From Hominiventricola filiformis (lineage in GTDB: Bacteria; Bacillota; Clostridia; Lachnospirales; Lachnospiraceae), in the NCBI RefSeq assembly GCF_020686965.1, contig NZ_JAJEPS010000012.1, forward strand, positions 30,089-94,088: 64,000 bases of DNA, given 5' to 3'. The notes under the pieces are model-generated. The model was not told the DNA's origin. It saw nothing but the letters and a program-made list of their open reading frames with translations, and made no database searches. This document shows positions 15,711-22,320 of this stretch, piece by piece. The stretch's first letter is position 1. The number at the start of each line of letters is the position of its first letter. The position numbers and the translations under genes are program-made.

Positions 15711-16958
15711 ATGGGAGACAGGACAATTCTTCATAGCGACATGAATTCATTTTATGCAAGTGTGGAAATGCTGCATCACCCGGAATTTGCCGGAATGCCT
15801 CTTGCAGTTGGCGGTGATCCGGAAGCCAGACATGGAATTGTGCTGACAGCAAATTATATTGCAAAGCGAAAAGGTGTAAAGACCGGAATGGCATTATGGC
15901 AGGCAAAACAGATTTGTCCGGAAATCATTTTTGTGCCACCACGGATGGACTTGTATTTGAGATTTTCACAGATGGCAAGAGAAATCTATTCGGAGTATAC
16001 GGACAAGATCGAGCCATATGGGATTGATGAAGCCTGGCTGGATGTATCAGCCAGTAGAAATCTGAAAGGAAGCGGAATAACGATTGCAAGAGAAATCAGC
16101 CATCGGATTAAATACGAACTGGGTGTAACGGTAAGTATTGGAATTTCCTGGAATAAGATTTATGCGAAACTTGGTTCAGATTACAAAAAGCCAGATGCGA
16201 TTACAGAGTTTAACCGGGAGAATTATAAAAGTATGATTTGGCAGCTTCCTGCATCGGATCTGCTTTATGTTGGAAGACAGACTCGGAAGAAACTTCAGAA
16301 GCTGGGGATTCGAACCATTGGGGAACTTGCAGAAAGTGATGAAGCAATGTTAGAAAGCCATTTTGGAAAGATGGGAATTGTGTTATGGTCATTTGCAAAT
16401 GGCTGGGACGATGATCCAGTTTGCAAAGATGGGTATACAGCTCCGGTGAAGTCAATTGGTAATAGTACCACAACTCCAAGAGATTTAGAAGATGATCTGG
16501 ATGTCTGGATCATTCAGATGGCACTGGCAGAAAGCGTTGCAGCAAGATTAAGAAAACATGGTTTTAAATGCAAAACGATAGAAATTACGGTCCGAGACAA
16601 TGGCTTGTTTCGTTTTTCGAGGCAGAAACAATTACATCATCCAACAAATATAACAGATGAGATTGTTACAGCAGCATTTCAATTGTTTAAGGATTATTAT
16701 AAATGGGAGCATCCAATCAGAAGCCTTGGTATTCGAGCAGTAGATCTTGTGTTGGATGATATTCCCGTCCAGTTGGAACTTTTTGGTAATCAAGAGAAAC
16801 AGGAAAAATTGGAAAAGATGGATCGCACTGTAGATGAGATCAGACGACGGTTTGGGTATTTCAGTATACAGAGAGCAGTTATGTATCAGGATAAAGTCTT
16901 ATCCCACTTGGACGCTGGTACACATACAGTTCATCCACACAGTTATTTTCATGGATAA
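15711..16958 (+). CDS. Y-family DNA polymerase (DinB/UmuC-like)
   Basis: About 415 residues. The catalytic motifs are LHSDMNSFYASVE near the N-terminus and YGIDEAWLDVS near residue 103, giving the acidic metal ligands. Finger, thumb (IRTIGELAESDEAMLESHFG) and little-finger regions follow. It copies damaged DNA with low fidelity. ATG 15711 is preferred over the in-frame GTG 15699 because AAGGTGG at 15696-15702 is well placed for it. Expression is probably under the S24 repressor upstream. A LexA-like DNA-binding domain protein is encoded immediately downstream. Confidence 0.9.
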   Translation: MGDRTILHSDMNSFYASVEMLHHPEFAGMPLAVGGDPEARHGIVLTANYIAKRKGVKTGMALWQAKQICPEIIFVPPRMDLYLRFSQMAREIYSEYTDKIEPYGIDEAWLDVSASRNLKGSGITIAREISHRIKYELGVTVSIGISWNKIYAKLGSDYKKPDAITEFNRENYKSMIWQLPASDLLYVGRQTRKKLQKLGIRTIGELAESDEAMLESHFGKMGIVLWSFANGWDDDPVCKDGYTAPVKSIGNSTTTPRDLEDDLDVWIIQMALAESVAARLRKHGFKCKTIEITVRDNGLFRFSRQKQLHHPTNITDEIVTAAFQLFKDYYKWEHPIRSLGIRAVDLVLDDIPVQLELFGNQEKQEKLEKMDRTVDEIRRRFGYFSIQRAVMYQDKVLSHLDAGTHTVHPHSYFHG

Positions 16959-16972
16959 TGGGAGGGATAGAT

Positions 16973-17185
16973 TTGAAACAGACATTAACCAGAAAACAGG
17001 AAGAAAGCTATCAGTGCATTTTGAATTATACGAAGGAGCATGGATATCCGCCGACAGTTCGGGAATTTGGAAAACTGATCGGAGTAAGATCAACGTCATC
17101 TGCTTTTTCCAGAATTAAGCAGTTGGAACAAAACGGATATATCCGAAGGATTCCGGCATCGCCAAGAGCAATAGAGATCTTATAG
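16973..17185 (+). CDS. Stand-alone LexA-type winged-helix DNA-binding domain
   Basis: About 71 residues that match only the N-terminal LexA DNA-binding domain: LTRKQEESYQCILNYTKEHGYPPTVREFGKLIGVRSTSSAF, then a basic wing. No peptidase domain follows. TTG 16973 is favoured by the Shine-Dalgarno GGGAGGGA at 16960-16967; the ATG 16958 overlapping the polymerase stop is possible. Without a protease domain it cannot cleave itself, so it may compete at SOS-type operators or be a second regulator of the polymerase cassette. Confidence 0.7.
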   Translation: MKQTLTRKQEESYQCILNYTKEHGYPPTVREFGKLIGVRSTSSAFSRIKQLEQNGYIRRIPASPRAIEIL

Positions 17186-17197
17186 TGAGGTGTCGGT

Positions 17198-17437
17198 ATG
17201 AATAAAGTGTATGTAGATGTAGTGGCAGAGTTTCGGAAAGACGGAAAACTGGTTCCTATATTTTTCACCTGGGAAGATGGAAGAAAATATAACATTGACA
17301 GAATTTTGAAAATTGAGCGATGTGCCAGCAGAAAGGCAGGCGGTGTAGGAATGATGTATACCTGTATGATACAGGGACAGGAAAGCCATTTGTTTTATGA
17401 AGTGGATAAATGGTTTATGGAGAGAAAAACAGCATAA
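17198..17437 (+). CDS. Small conserved-looking protein of the polymerase cassette, function unknown
   Basis: 79 residues, soluble, with a VPIFFTWEDGRKYNIDRIL segment that reads like a small beta-rich fold, and a CASRKAGGVGMMYTC stretch. It begins 12 bases after the LexA-like gene stop with Shine-Dalgarno GTGAGG nearby, so it belongs to the polymerase operon. Small proteins of this kind often follow mobile umuC/dinB genes; I cannot name a function. Confidence 0.6.
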   Translation: MNKVYVDVVAEFRKDGKLVPIFFTWEDGRKYNIDRILKIERCASRKAGGVGMMYTCMIQGQESHLFYEVDKWFMERKTA

Positions 17438-17631
17438 GGAGAGATTGGTATAGACGATATTATTTGGATTATTAACCGGCAGGGATAGTCACTTTCCCTT
17501 TATATTCCTGTAGGTTTTACATAAGAAGATGGATTCCGGTCAGCAAAGGCAGCTCCCACAATGCCTTTTGGATATCCGCTTCTGCAAGTTGTAGTAAGTA
17601 ATTGCTTCCCATCAAAATCATGGGGAAAGCG

Positions 17632-17655
17632 AACTGGTCTGAAAGACCGCCAGTT
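17632..17655 (+). other. Hairpin in the 250-base gap before the next gene
   Basis: AACTGG (17632-17637) pairs with CCAGTT (17650-17655), with an inner GGTC/GACC pairing in an alternative register. It lies 30 bases before the next start. I see no gene, clear promoter or terminator in the rest of 17438-17687. Confidence 0.3.
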
Positions 17656-17687
17656 AGTGTGATGATGATAAGGAGATTTTGAAACTG

Positions 17688-18260
17688 ATGACAGACAGAG
17701 ATTATGCAATTAAATCAATGAAAGAGATTACCTTCCAGATGGCAAGCCATGCACAGGATTATCTGGAAGTAACGATGGAGAGACATTATACAGATATCAA
17801 GGAACTGATGACAAGCTATCAGAAATTGATTTTGGAAAATCAAATTGTGTTAGAAGAACTGGATATGGAATGCCAGGAGAAAATCAATGAAGATATGGCA
17901 TATGCATTGAGTTATCTGAGCATTTATAACAACCAGCTGAATGTGCCAAAGATGCACCGGGAGATGAATAATCTGATGATTATTTATGGATTGTCGGACA
18001 TGATCTATCGGGGAATGACTTTGGTGAAGTTCTATGCACCGAATGGTGTGATGCTCAGTGAAATCCTTCATTCCTGTTTTTGCAGTCATTATAATAAGAC
18101 AGATGTGGAAGTACAACAGGAGTTAGGAATAGGCAGGACTTCTTTTTATAAAATGAAGAAGCAGGCACTTGGGTATTTAGGATTTTATTTTTATGAGATC
18201 GTGGTACCGCAGGCAAAGGATAAAAGATTTAAACCGTCACTGGGCGTTGAGGAAGAGTAG
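17688..18260 (+). CDS. Mobile-element protein with C-terminal sigma-like HTH, function unknown
   Basis: 190 residues, mainly helical. The C-terminal part (DVEVQQELGIGRTSFYKMKKQALGYLG, about residues 142-170) resembles a sigma-70 region 4-type helix-turn-helix. ATG 17688 is chosen because AAGGAGA at 17670-17676 is too close to the in-frame TTG 17679, though that codon is possible. Proteins of this layout are common on Lachnospiraceae elements, probably as transcriptional regulators. Confidence 0.55.
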   Translation: MTDRDYAIKSMKEITFQMASHAQDYLEVTMERHYTDIKELMTSYQKLILENQIVLEELDMECQEKINEDMAYALSYLSIYNNQLNVPKMHREMNNLMIIYGLSDMIYRGMTLVKFYAPNGVMLSEILHSCFCSHYNKTDVEVQQELGIGRTSFYKMKKQALGYLGFYFYEIVVPQAKDKRFKPSLGVEEE

Positions 18261-18641
18261 GTGAATAATATGAGATACGAAGATTCGATGAAAGGTGTAG
18301 CTGCTCAGATAATCAAAGAACAGCTGAGAGCCAGTAAAATTAAAAACAATCCAGAAGAGTTCCATTGGCATGATGAATATGCAACGTTGAATTTCTTTCG
18401 GTTTATCTGCAAAAATATCGGTAACTTGGGAAATGGAGAAATTGAAAAAATGGTCACACGCTTGAAAAGCATAGATCAGAAAGCAGTGGAAAACCATGTG
18501 AATGGTGCTGTTTGGGCATTTGATTATGATAAGATGTTCTGTGTATTGATGGAAAATGAAATTTGCCGAAAGGTGTGTGAAAAGAATAAATATAATAGTT
18601 GGATGAAGCTGATTGGACAGTATTGTATCTCAATGGCTTAA
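18261..18641 (+). CDS. Hypothetical mobile-element protein
   Basis: 126 residues, soluble and charged, with no motif I recognise; cysteines at 56, 101 and 107 and near the end. GTG 18261 directly follows the upstream stop with AGGAAG in front; ATG 18270 is an alternative start. It shares a transcript with the HTH protein before it and ends at a strong hairpin at 18650-18687. Confidence 0.5.
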   Translation: MNNMRYEDSMKGVAAQIIKEQLRASKIKNNPEEFHWHDEYATLNFFRFICKNIGNLGNGEIEKMVTRLKSIDQKAVENHVNGAVWAFDYDKMFCVLMENEICRKVCEKNKYNSWMKLIGQYCISMA

Positions 18642-18649
18642 AGATAAAG

Positions 18650-18687
18650 AAAGTTGCTGGAGAGAAAAAATATTCTCCAGCAACTTT
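18650..18687. terminator. Strong bidirectional hairpin terminator
   Basis: AAAGTTGCTGGAGA (18650-18663) is perfectly complementary to TCTCCAGCAACTTT (18674-18687), a 14-bp stem with a 10-base loop, between two convergent genes. The T-run is broken, but the stem is very stable. Confidence 0.75.
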
Positions 18688-18717
18688 GTCTTTGATGAAT
18701 AAAGGTCAATTTTTTAT

Positions 18718-18924
18718 TTAACTATTCTCACTATTATTTGATTCAGTGATTTTTTTCTTCTTTGGAGAAACCAGTTTGTGACCGGAATAAATGGACATGC
18801 CCATACAAAGCAATGAAGAATAGGCAAAGTATTTATGTGCAGTCATAGATTTTTTGATTCCAGAATAAATGCATCCCAACATACAGAAAAGTGCGCCTAA
18901 GGACCAGTATTTATGTGATTTCAT
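18718..18924 (-). CDS. Small two-helix membrane protein (DUF6219-like)
   Basis: 68 residues from the ATG at 18924, which is preceded by a perfect AAAGGAGGT; the longer in-frame reading lacks such a site. Two membrane segments (YWSLGALFCMLGCIYSG and FAYSSLLCMGMSIYSGHK) repeat the same KY-(hydrophobic)-YSG-K pattern, so it may be an internal duplication. The C-terminus is basic then polar. Such proteins recur on Firmicutes elements with unknown role. Confidence 0.65.
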   Translation of the reverse strand: MKSHKYWSLGALFCMLGCIYSGIKKSMTAHKYFAYSSLLCMGMSIYSGHKLVSPKKKKITESNNSENS

Positions 18925-19000
18925 GATTTGATACCTCCTTTGATTTAACTGATTCAATCATAACGCTTTTTTACGAAAATGCAAAGAAAAACTTTGAATA

Positions 19001-19014
19001 TAGTTCTGTAGAAT
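19001..19014. promoter_or_regulatory. Palindromic operator copy A
   Basis: TAGTTCTGTAGAAT is 12/14 identical to TAGTTCTATAGAAC at 19522-19535. It lies in the divergent region between the small membrane protein gene and the XRE gene, so it is a candidate site for that XRE protein. Confidence 0.4.
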
Positions 19015-19058
19015 TAGAACTTGGCTTTGCGATTCTGTATATTTAAGATATCCACAAG

Positions 19059-19089
19059 TATACTAAATTCAGAACGATTATTCGTTCTG
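19059..19089 (+). promoter_or_regulatory. -10 element and palindrome before the XRE gene
   Basis: TATACT (19059-19064) is followed by an 8+8 perfect palindrome (19070-19089, arms CAGAACGA and TCGTTCTG) that runs into the Shine-Dalgarno GGAGGAGGTG. Autorepression of the XRE gene is likely. The arms share the AGAAC/GTTCT core of the sites at 19001 and 19522. Confidence 0.5.
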
Positions 19090-19103
19090 GAGGAGGTGTT
19101 ACG

Positions 19104-19421
19104 ATGGATTTGAAAGCAGTAGGACAGCGAATCAAATCAGCACGAGAAGCAAAAAATCTCACGCAAGAGGAACTGGCTGCATTAGTAAATTTAAGCCCGA
19201 CGCATGTGAGTGTAATAGAGAGAGGTTTGAAAGTTACAAAATTGGATACCTTTGTTGCAATTGCAAATGCATTAGATGTTTCTGCAGATACTCTTTTGAT
19301 TGATGTTGTGGCACATTCAGTTACAGGTGTTACCAATGAGCTGACAGAGAAAATAGAAAAACTTCCGATCAAAGAGCAGAAAAAAATTATCAAAGTAATC
19401 CATACATTATTGGAAGAGTAA
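19104..19421 (+). CDS. XRE-family regulator
   Basis: 105 residues. HTH_3 domain at about residues 8-62 (LTQEELAALVNLSPTHVSVIERGLKVTKLDTFVAIANAL) plus a short C-terminal region ending in a helix (EKIEKLPIKEQKKIIKVIHTLLEE) of the kind used for dimer contacts. Strong Shine-Dalgarno. Related palindromes flank the gene on both sides, so it probably controls itself, the divergent membrane protein and the Spo0A-like operon. Confidence 0.88.
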   Translation: MDLKAVGQRIKSAREAKNLTQEELAALVNLSPTHVSVIERGLKVTKLDTFVAIANALDVSADTLLIDVVAHSVTGVTNELTEKIEKLPIKEQKKIIKVIHTLLEE

Positions 19422-19521
19422 TATGACAAACTGGGAAGAGCAAGTAGCTCTTCTTTTTTTGACCTTTTATTCAGCTTTAAGTTGTAAAGTGTCTTTTCAT
19501 GACAATAGAAATATGCTAAAT

Positions 19522-19545
19522 TAGTTCTATAGAACAAGATATAAT
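19522..19545 (+). promoter_or_regulatory. Promoter and operator copy B before the Spo0A-like gene
   Basis: GTTCTATAGAAC is a perfect palindrome within 19522-19535, directly before TATAAT (19540-19545). No good -35 is visible, so the site overlaps the spacer and -35 region and would block or replace it. Confidence 0.5.
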
Positions 19546-19571
19546 TCTACTTGTATATTGGAGGAAAATGA

Positions 19572-19784
19572 ATGAGAGAGAAAACTATTTATGAGAAGAT
19601 TGCAGAAAAGTACAACACAACACCAGAAGAAGTACGCAGAGAAATGCAGATAGCCATAGATGCAGGATTTGATAATCCTGATCCGGATGTCCAGGAAGAA
19701 TGGAAGAAAATGACACTTAAAGGAAACAGACCCACACCGGAAGAAGTAATCAATTTCGCAGTAAAACAATTAAAAGGAAATTAA
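19572..19784 (+). CDS. Small protein resembling a Spo0A C-terminal-type domain
   Basis: 70 residues, helical, with YEKIAEKYNTTPEEVRREMQIAIDAGF resembling the HTH part of the Spo0A output domain as annotated in many 70-residue element proteins, then an acidic-basic tail RPTPEEVINFAVKQL. There is no receiver domain, so it would not be a phosphorelay target. Shine-Dalgarno GGAGGAAA. The family name is a resemblance call; function unknown. Confidence 0.55.
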   Translation: MREKTIYEKIAEKYNTTPEEVRREMQIAIDAGFDNPDPDVQEEWKKMTLKGNRPTPEEVINFAVKQLKGN

Positions 19785-19791
19785 TGAAAAT

Positions 19792-20223
19792 ATGAAGAAA
19801 AAGATAATTGCAGTGATTACAGGAGCAGTAATCTTGATAATTGCTACAGGAAGTATTTGTTGGAAATCTGAATCCGGTCATAAGGGAGGTGAACCGGATG
19901 TAGTAGGAACATTTTCCGTAAATCGGGATGAAAATTTAACTGTGGTCGCTAACCGGGAAAATATTGAGGATAGAGAAGCGTTTGCAAGAGAACTTTTGCA
20001 GATGTACAAGGATGATTCTTTTCATTCGACAAAATTCTCCACAGACAGGGGATATGCGACGAGCCTTGATATGAACATCTATTTATGGAAAGAGAATATT
20101 GAAGAAGGGGAATCGGTAATGACAGCTGAATACAGACCTGTAGAATACGGAAAGGACTATGATGTAGTCAATAATCCTGATAAATTTCAACTATATATAG
20201 ATGGAAAAGAAGTAGAAGAATAA
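19792..20223 (+). CDS. Hypothetical membrane-anchored secreted protein
   Basis: 143 residues. Residues 1-3 are lysines after Met and 5-24 form one membrane segment (IIAVITGAVILIIATGSICW), so it is a signal anchor; the cysteine lacks a proper lipobox. The rest is soluble and acidic and would face outside. It starts seven bases after the Spo0A-like stop and shares its transcript. No known domain recognised. Confidence 0.5.
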   Translation: MKKKIIAVITGAVILIIATGSICWKSESGHKGGEPDVVGTFSVNRDENLTVVANRENIEDREAFARELLQMYKDDSFHSTKFSTDRGYATSLDMNIYLWKENIEEGESVMTAEYRPVEYGKDYDVVNNPDKFQLYIDGKEVEE

Positions 20224-20371
20224 CACGGTGAACTTTTTATACTGAAATATGTACGATTCCAATAATGATATGAACTTATGGGAATATATTGCGGATACTT
20301 TGTGAACTTTATCCTGATACAATGATTATGCTGATGAAAGAAGGCATAGATAATTGAATACAAGAAAGAGA

Positions 20372-20416
20372 CGAAAGCCTCAGTAGTTAAGAAAAAACTA
20401 CTGGGGCTTTTTTCGT
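20372..20416 (+). terminator. Intrinsic terminator
   Basis: A long stem (GCC-CAGTAGTT with AACTACTG-GGC, one bulge) and a run of six T at 20408-20413. The 20224-20371 stretch before it shows no gene. Confidence 0.85.
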
Positions 20417-20417
20417 G

Positions 20418-20541
20418 CCTGAATTTCTCAGCCAATAACTGCGGGCGTATCCCGGCAGGATAAAGGCGGAGCAGGCATGATCCTAAACAGAGGTCCGCCT
20501 TCTGGATTTGAAACGAGCAACAAGATTTCAAATTCAGGAGG
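20418..20541 (+). promoter_or_regulatory. Structured leader with two exclusive folds at the ribosome site
   Basis: CCTGAATTT (20418-20426) can pair with AAATTCAGG (20530-20538), which contains the first bases of the Shine-Dalgarno AGGAGG (20536-20541). Alternatively ATTTGAAA (20506-20513) pairs with TTTCAAAT (20526-20533), which frees the ribosome site. An AAGGCGGA/TCCGCCTT hairpin (20463-20501) lies between. The switch-like geometry suggests translational control of the following gene. No known riboswitch class recognised. Confidence 0.45.
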
Positions 20542-20548
20542 AACGGAT

Positions 20549-21022
20549 ATGTATATTGAACACCCATATTTTTACGAAGGAAAGTATTACGCAAATATTG
20601 ATGGAGAAATGATCGAGATTACAAAAGAAGTTGCGTATGCGATGAATAATTTTTACAGAAGCAGCAAGGCAAAAAAAGTTGAGATTAAGAATGAACTGGG
20701 TGAGGTTGTGGATAAGATGCTGAGAGAAGTACCTTACAGCGGTCAGTCCATTGATGGAGAAGGCTTCATGATTGAGGATTTTCCAGATCTGAACTGTGAT
20801 GTGGAGCACTGTGTACTGACAAAAATGGAACAGCAGGATATTCACACAGTGATCAATCAACTGAACTCAGAGGAACGCATGATTATTTATGGCATTTTCT
20901 TTGAAAACAAGACACAGACACAGATGGCGGAGATTATGGGGATTTCCAGACAGATGCTGTCATACAAGCTGAAATCCACTCTTAATAAGATGCGTGAAAT
21001 GTATATGAATAAATTTTTTTAA
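20549..21022 (+). CDS. Sigma-factor-like HTH protein of the mobile element
   Basis: 157 residues from ATG 20549, which has AGGAGG eight bases upstream; the frame upstream of it is leader RNA. The last 60 residues (LNSEERMIIYGIFFENKTQTQMAEIMGISRQMLSYKLKSTLNKMRE) are a sigma-70 region 4-like HTH. The N-terminal part (YFYEGKYYANIDGEMIEITKEVAYAMNNFYR) is shared by many Firmicutes element proteins. It probably controls transfer or excision genes on the element; it lacks region 2 and is unlikely to be a full sigma factor. Confidence 0.7.
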   Translation: MYIEHPYFYEGKYYANIDGEMIEITKEVAYAMNNFYRSSKAKKVEIKNELGEVVDKMLREVPYSGQSIDGEGFMIEDFPDLNCDVEHCVLTKMEQQDIHTVINQLNSEERMIIYGIFFENKTQTQMAEIMGISRQMLSYKLKSTLNKMREMYMNKFF

Positions 21023-21051
21023 AAAATTTTTCAAAATCTTTTGCATCTGCC

Positions 21052-21096
21052 AAAGTCATTTGACTTTAGTAATTAGAGGAAGTTAAAGGACTTCCT
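21052..21096 (+). terminator. Two short hairpins after the sigma-like gene
   Basis: AAAGTCA/TGACTTT (21052-21067) and AGGAAGT/ACTTCCT (21077-21096) are perfect 7-bp hairpins. Neither has a T-run, so termination is uncertain; they may also be RNA processing signals. Confidence 0.35.
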
Positions 21097-21099
21097 AAA

Positions 21100-21555
21100 A
21101 TGAACCATGATAACTGAATATCCAATAATAACTGACGTGACATTTCATGCAAAGAGCACGAGGAAGATGCCGCTATAGGATTATAAGACAAAACAAAGAT
21201 TTTTAGTTCAGTCCGTAATGCTGCGAAAAAGCACTGACCGAAGCCAGCTGGCAGGCTGGTGATGCGATGATATGTATGAGATGCGATACACTTGCAGATC
21301 CTGAGAAGTCTGTAACTGGTAAACCTATGAACTGCTGGAGCCTGGAAACGAGAGTTTCCGGGTTGTGGTCCGGAGTATGCATCCGGGCAGGTTATTATTC
21401 CCTTCCTGCATATGCGGGAGTAACGATTCGGGGTATCGAGGATAAATAGAATCGAGCGAGCACTGTTTAATAATCAAATTGGCTATAGAGGTTATGCGGC
21501 AGAGCTTTCCTTATGGGAAAGAAACTCTGCCGTATTCCTGTGGAGCCAATATAGC
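21100..21555 (+). ncRNA. Candidate structured RNA upstream of the MazF-like gene
   Basis: About 450 bases without a convincing gene but full of short perfect hairpins: CCAGC/GCTGG (21244-21259), GGAAAC/GTTTCC with GAGA loop (21344-21359), CCGGA/TCCGG (21370-21386), and a long two-part stem CGGCAGAG-CTTTCC / GGAAAG-CTCTGCCG (21497-21532). A 60-codon frame at 21267 exists but has no ribosome site and an odd composition (Cys/Trp/Arg). I read the region as a noncoding RNA or long leader; no known family recognised. Confidence 0.4.
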
Positions 21556-21602
21556 GCTATGGATGCTTTACAAATAAAAATAATAGATTGGAGAGAGGAC
21601 AA

Positions 21603-21983
21603 ATGACAATCCGCAGAGGAGATATTTTATGGGCAGATCTCGGTATGTTTCCTACAACATCTGTTCAGGGTGGAGTAAGACCGGTGATCGTAGTGAGTAA
21701 TAATAAAGCCAATACATACAGTTCAGTCATAACGGTAGTTCCGCTGACATCAAGAATTTATAAGAAACGGTATTTGCCAACACATGTATTTATCAGCAAA
21801 TATGATATGACGGGAATCCGAAAAGGAAGCCTGGCACTGGCTGAACAGGTTATGAGCATTTCTACGAAATGTATTATTGAGAAATGCGGAAGAGTGAACA
21901 AGTGGAGCCTGGATCGGGTACTGAAAGCAGTACAGATTCAGATGGGAATGGAAGGAGAAGGGCATGACGGCAGAGGAATATAG
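21603..21983 (+). CDS. MazF/PemK-family toxin-like endoribonuclease
   Basis: 126 residues from ATG 21603, with GGAGAGAGGA in front. Typical MazF features: IRRGDILWADLG at the N-terminus, GVRPVIVVSNNKAN, VITVVPLTSRIYK, and GSLALAEQVMSIS. MazF enzymes cut mRNA at short sequences and are held by MazE antitoxins. No MazE-like gene is upstream. The next 82-residue gene overlaps by 20 bases and may be the partner. It could stabilise the element in its host. Confidence 0.85.
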   Translation: MTIRRGDILWADLGMFPTTSVQGGVRPVIVVSNNKANTYSSVITVVPLTSRIYKKRYLPTHVFISKYDMTGIRKGSLALAEQVMSISTKCIIEKCGRVNKWSLDRVLKAVQIQMGMEGEGHDGRGI

Positions 21984-22212
21984 AAACTATCTGGAGCAGG
22001 ATTTCAGTGATGTAGATATCAATGAAATGACTGATCTACGGATGATAAAAGCAGACAGAAATAAATCGCTTCAGGAACGGAGAGATATTTTTCTGAATAA
22101 AGTAGGAAATCCATATTTGGTCCGGATCGGCAATATGAAAGTAAAAGTCAGATTTGCCAATAACGGTATATCTATGGAGCAGGCATTTGAGAATATGCTT
22201 CTGAGTGTCTGA
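21964..22212 (+). CDS. Small protein overlapping the toxin gene (DUF6870-like)
   Basis: 82 residues with an acidic N-terminus (EEYRNYLEQDFSDVDINEMTDL) and a basic middle with the pattern NKVGNPYLVRIGNMKVKVRFANNGISMEQAFENML, seen in many small proteins next to element recombinases. It overlaps the MazF gene by 20 bases in another frame, so synthesis is coupled. Role as antitoxin is only suggested by position. Confidence 0.6.
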   Translation: MTAEEYRNYLEQDFSDVDINEMTDLRMIKADRNKSLQERRDIFLNKVGNPYLVRIGNMKVKVRFANNGISMEQAFENMLLSV

Positions 22213-22275
22213 AAAAGTACTGGCAAGATTGAGGGGACTGTGTTAGAATGTCGGTAAGGACAAATTATGCAGCCC

Positions 22276-22314
22276 CCTTTTATTACATGGATTTTCTGAC
22301 GTAATAAAAGGAGG
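22276..22314 (+). promoter_or_regulatory. Hairpin hiding the ribosome site of the first recombinase
   Basis: CCTTTTATTAC (22276-22286) pairs perfectly with GTAATAAAAGG (22301-22311), which includes the start of the Shine-Dalgarno AAGGAGG (22308-22314), seven bases before ATG 22321. Translation of the whole recombinase operon should be low unless the stem is opened. Confidence 0.6.
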
Positions 22315-22320
22315 TAAGAT

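Noticed and set aside
18718..18957. Longer start for the small membrane protein
   Set aside because: The ATG at 18924 has a perfect AAAGGAGGT; the 11 extra codons would cover that site.
21267..21449. 60-codon plus-strand frame in the structured gap
   Set aside because: No ribosome site, unusual composition, and it runs through perfect hairpins. Noncoding RNA is the better reading, although conservation as a peptide is not excluded.
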